Assembly (NCBI GenBank): GCA_016649775.1
Contig: JAENWY010000111.1
Span: 1 to 7,418 of the forward strand
Reading direction: 5' to 3'
DNA length: 7,418 nt
Source: Spirochaetaceae bacterium
Lineage (GTDB): Bacteria > Spirochaetota > Spirochaetia > Sphaerochaetales > Sphaerochaetaceae
In this document: one piece after another, positions 6,837-7,418 of the stretch
How positions within the stretch are numbered: the stretch's first letter is position 1
Layout: each line of letters begins with the position of its first letter
Translations under genes and position numbers: made by a program
Notes under the pieces: model-generated
Database searches by the model: none
Told to the model about the DNA's origin: nothing
Seen by the model: only the letters and a program-made list of their open reading frames with translations

Positions 6837-7151
6837 TTACTTTGCGATCTGTTCGATTTTAATCAAAGAATATTTTTCGCGGTGACCTTGAGTCCTGCGA
6901 TATCCTTTTCTTTTGTGGAACTTGTAAACTTTGATTTTGTCGCCCTTCTTTATGTCTTCTACAACTGTTGCAATAACTTTTACACCAGCAACATAAGGAG
7001 CGCCAAATTTTGCACTATTCTCATCTACTAGAGCGAGAACAGTTTCATAAGTAAGCTCTGCGCCTACTTCTAGGTTGAGTAAATCAACCTGCATAGTTCT
7101 ACCCTCGATAGCTTTATATTGCTTACCGAGAATTTCAACGAGTGCGTACAT
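6837..7151 (-). CDS. rplU: 50S ribosomal protein L21 (bL21)
   Basis: L21 is a large-subunit protein that binds 23S rRNA. The protein matches the family from the first residue, MYALVEILGKQYKAIEG, to the diagnostic basic stretch KRKGYRRTQGHRE near the C-terminus. I place the start at the second of two in-frame ATGs (7151). Family members begin MYA, and the only Shine-Dalgarno-like sequence, ACAAGG, directly abuts the first ATG (7160) but lies 9 nt from the second. With this start it has 104 residues, the normal length. The longer version would add only MYI. It is the first gene of the operon, and its leader extends beyond 7161. Its stop codon is part of the rpmA ribosome binding site. Confidence 0.95.
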   Translation of the reverse strand: MYALVEILGKQYKAIEGRTMQVDLLNLEVGAELTYETVLALVDENSAKFGAPYVAGVKVIATVVEDIKKGDKIKVYKFHKRKGYRRTQGHREKYSLIKIEQIAK

Positions 7152-7160
7152 TATATACAT

Positions 7161-7166
7161 CCTTGT
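7161..7166 (-). promoter_or_regulatory. Ribosome binding site choosing between two rplU ATGs
   Basis: Minus-strand ACAAGG touches the ATG at 7160-7158 with no spacer, which is too close to use. It stands 9 nt before the ATG at 7151-7149, a workable distance. It is short, so the call is modest, but it agrees with the conserved L21 N-terminus. Confidence 0.55.
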
Positions 7167-7185
7167 ATCTTTATTTCTTGTTTAA

Positions 7186-7214
7186 TTAATACCAATTATC
7201 GAAAAAATAAACAA
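7186..7214 (-). promoter_or_regulatory. Candidate sigma70-type promoter for the rplU operon
   Basis: On the minus strand, TTGTTT (7214-7209) is followed after 17 nt by TATTAA (7191-7186), giving a leader of roughly 30 nt before rplU. The matches are partial (3 of 6 and 4 of 6). A second weak pair farther up is TTGATT (7320-7315) and TAATAT (7297-7292), also 17 nt apart. The whole upstream stretch 7161-7418 is AT-rich and holds no gene or clear leader hairpin that I can see. A promoter is expected here from the gene layout, but its exact position is uncertain. Confidence 0.3.
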
Positions 7215-7418
7215 CATTAAAATAAAAAAAAAGAACGAAAGCTAAAAAATTGATACTTTAAAACAAACCAATCGGTAGGTAATCAAATACTATATTATGT
7301 TACTAAAAACATAAAATCAAGCAATTATATTCATGACTCTATAAAAAAATCAATATTTAAAGTAATCAAAACTTAATATTTTGAAGCAATAAAATAACCA
7401 TGATTAAGTGGGCCTGAA

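Noticed and set aside
6768..7031. Plus-strand open frame across rplU and rpmA
   Set aside because: It is the antisense shadow of two conserved ribosomal protein genes, and its composition reflects their reverse complement.
7224..7232. T9 run on the minus strand upstream of rplU, resembling a terminator tail
   Set aside because: No GC-containing stem precedes it, so it does not qualify as an intrinsic terminator or attenuator.
7279..7370. Repeated GTAATCAAA (plus-strand wording) about 83 bases apart upstream of rplU
   Set aside because: Nine bases in very AT-rich DNA can recur by chance; there is no third copy and no symmetry suggesting an operator.
1..7418. CRISPR array, tRNA, insertion sequence or attachment site
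   Set aside because: I saw no regularly spaced repeats, no cloverleaf, no transposase and no flanking direct or inverted repeats around the helicase gene.

Overview
The window reads almost entirely on the minus strand and contains two parts. The larger part (about 7160 down to 3373) is a tightly packed housekeeping operon in the order rplU, rpmA, obg, nadD, yqeK, a small lipoprotein gene, rsfS. It closes with a clear intrinsic terminator at 3322-3353. Beyond the terminator lies one long accessory-type gene on the same strand (337-3213). It encodes a PLD-type nuclease domain fused to a superfamily 2 helicase motor and a C-terminal DUF3427-like module. The first 336 bases are an AT-rich stretch with no gene I can support.

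The organism is probably a low-GC spirochaete; this is inferred, not proven. The sequence is strongly AT-rich, and the gene order rplU-rpmA-obg-nadD-yqeK-(envelope gene)-rsfS is one I associate with spirochaetes. L27 lacks the N-terminal extension seen in Firmicutes, and no prp protease gene sits between rplU and rpmA. Obg lacks a long C-terminal OCT domain. The lipoprotein has a relaxed lipobox (Phe at -3) of the kind spirochaetes tolerate.

The operon couples ribosome production to nucleotide metabolism. L21 and L27 are large-subunit proteins, Obg is a 50S-assembly GTPase, and RsfS binds the 50S subunit and silences it. NadD makes the NAD precursor dinucleotide, and YqeK belongs to the HD family that hydrolyses Ap4A. 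Junctions are very tight: 12 nt between rplU and rpmA, a TAATG overlap between obg and nadD, a 44-nt nadD/yqeK overlap, a TTGA overlap between yqeK and the lipoprotein gene (with a TTG start), and a 2-nt gap before rsfS. This suggests one transcript with translational coupling.

The points most worth a second look are these: Obg has lost the canonical G4 (NKxD) and G5 (SA) guanine-recognition motifs; the PLD-helicase-DUF3427 protein may be a DNA-processing or defence factor; a small orphan lipoprotein sits where I would expect an LCP-type envelope gene; and the 3' arm of the rsfS terminator can also pair with the sequence just downstream.
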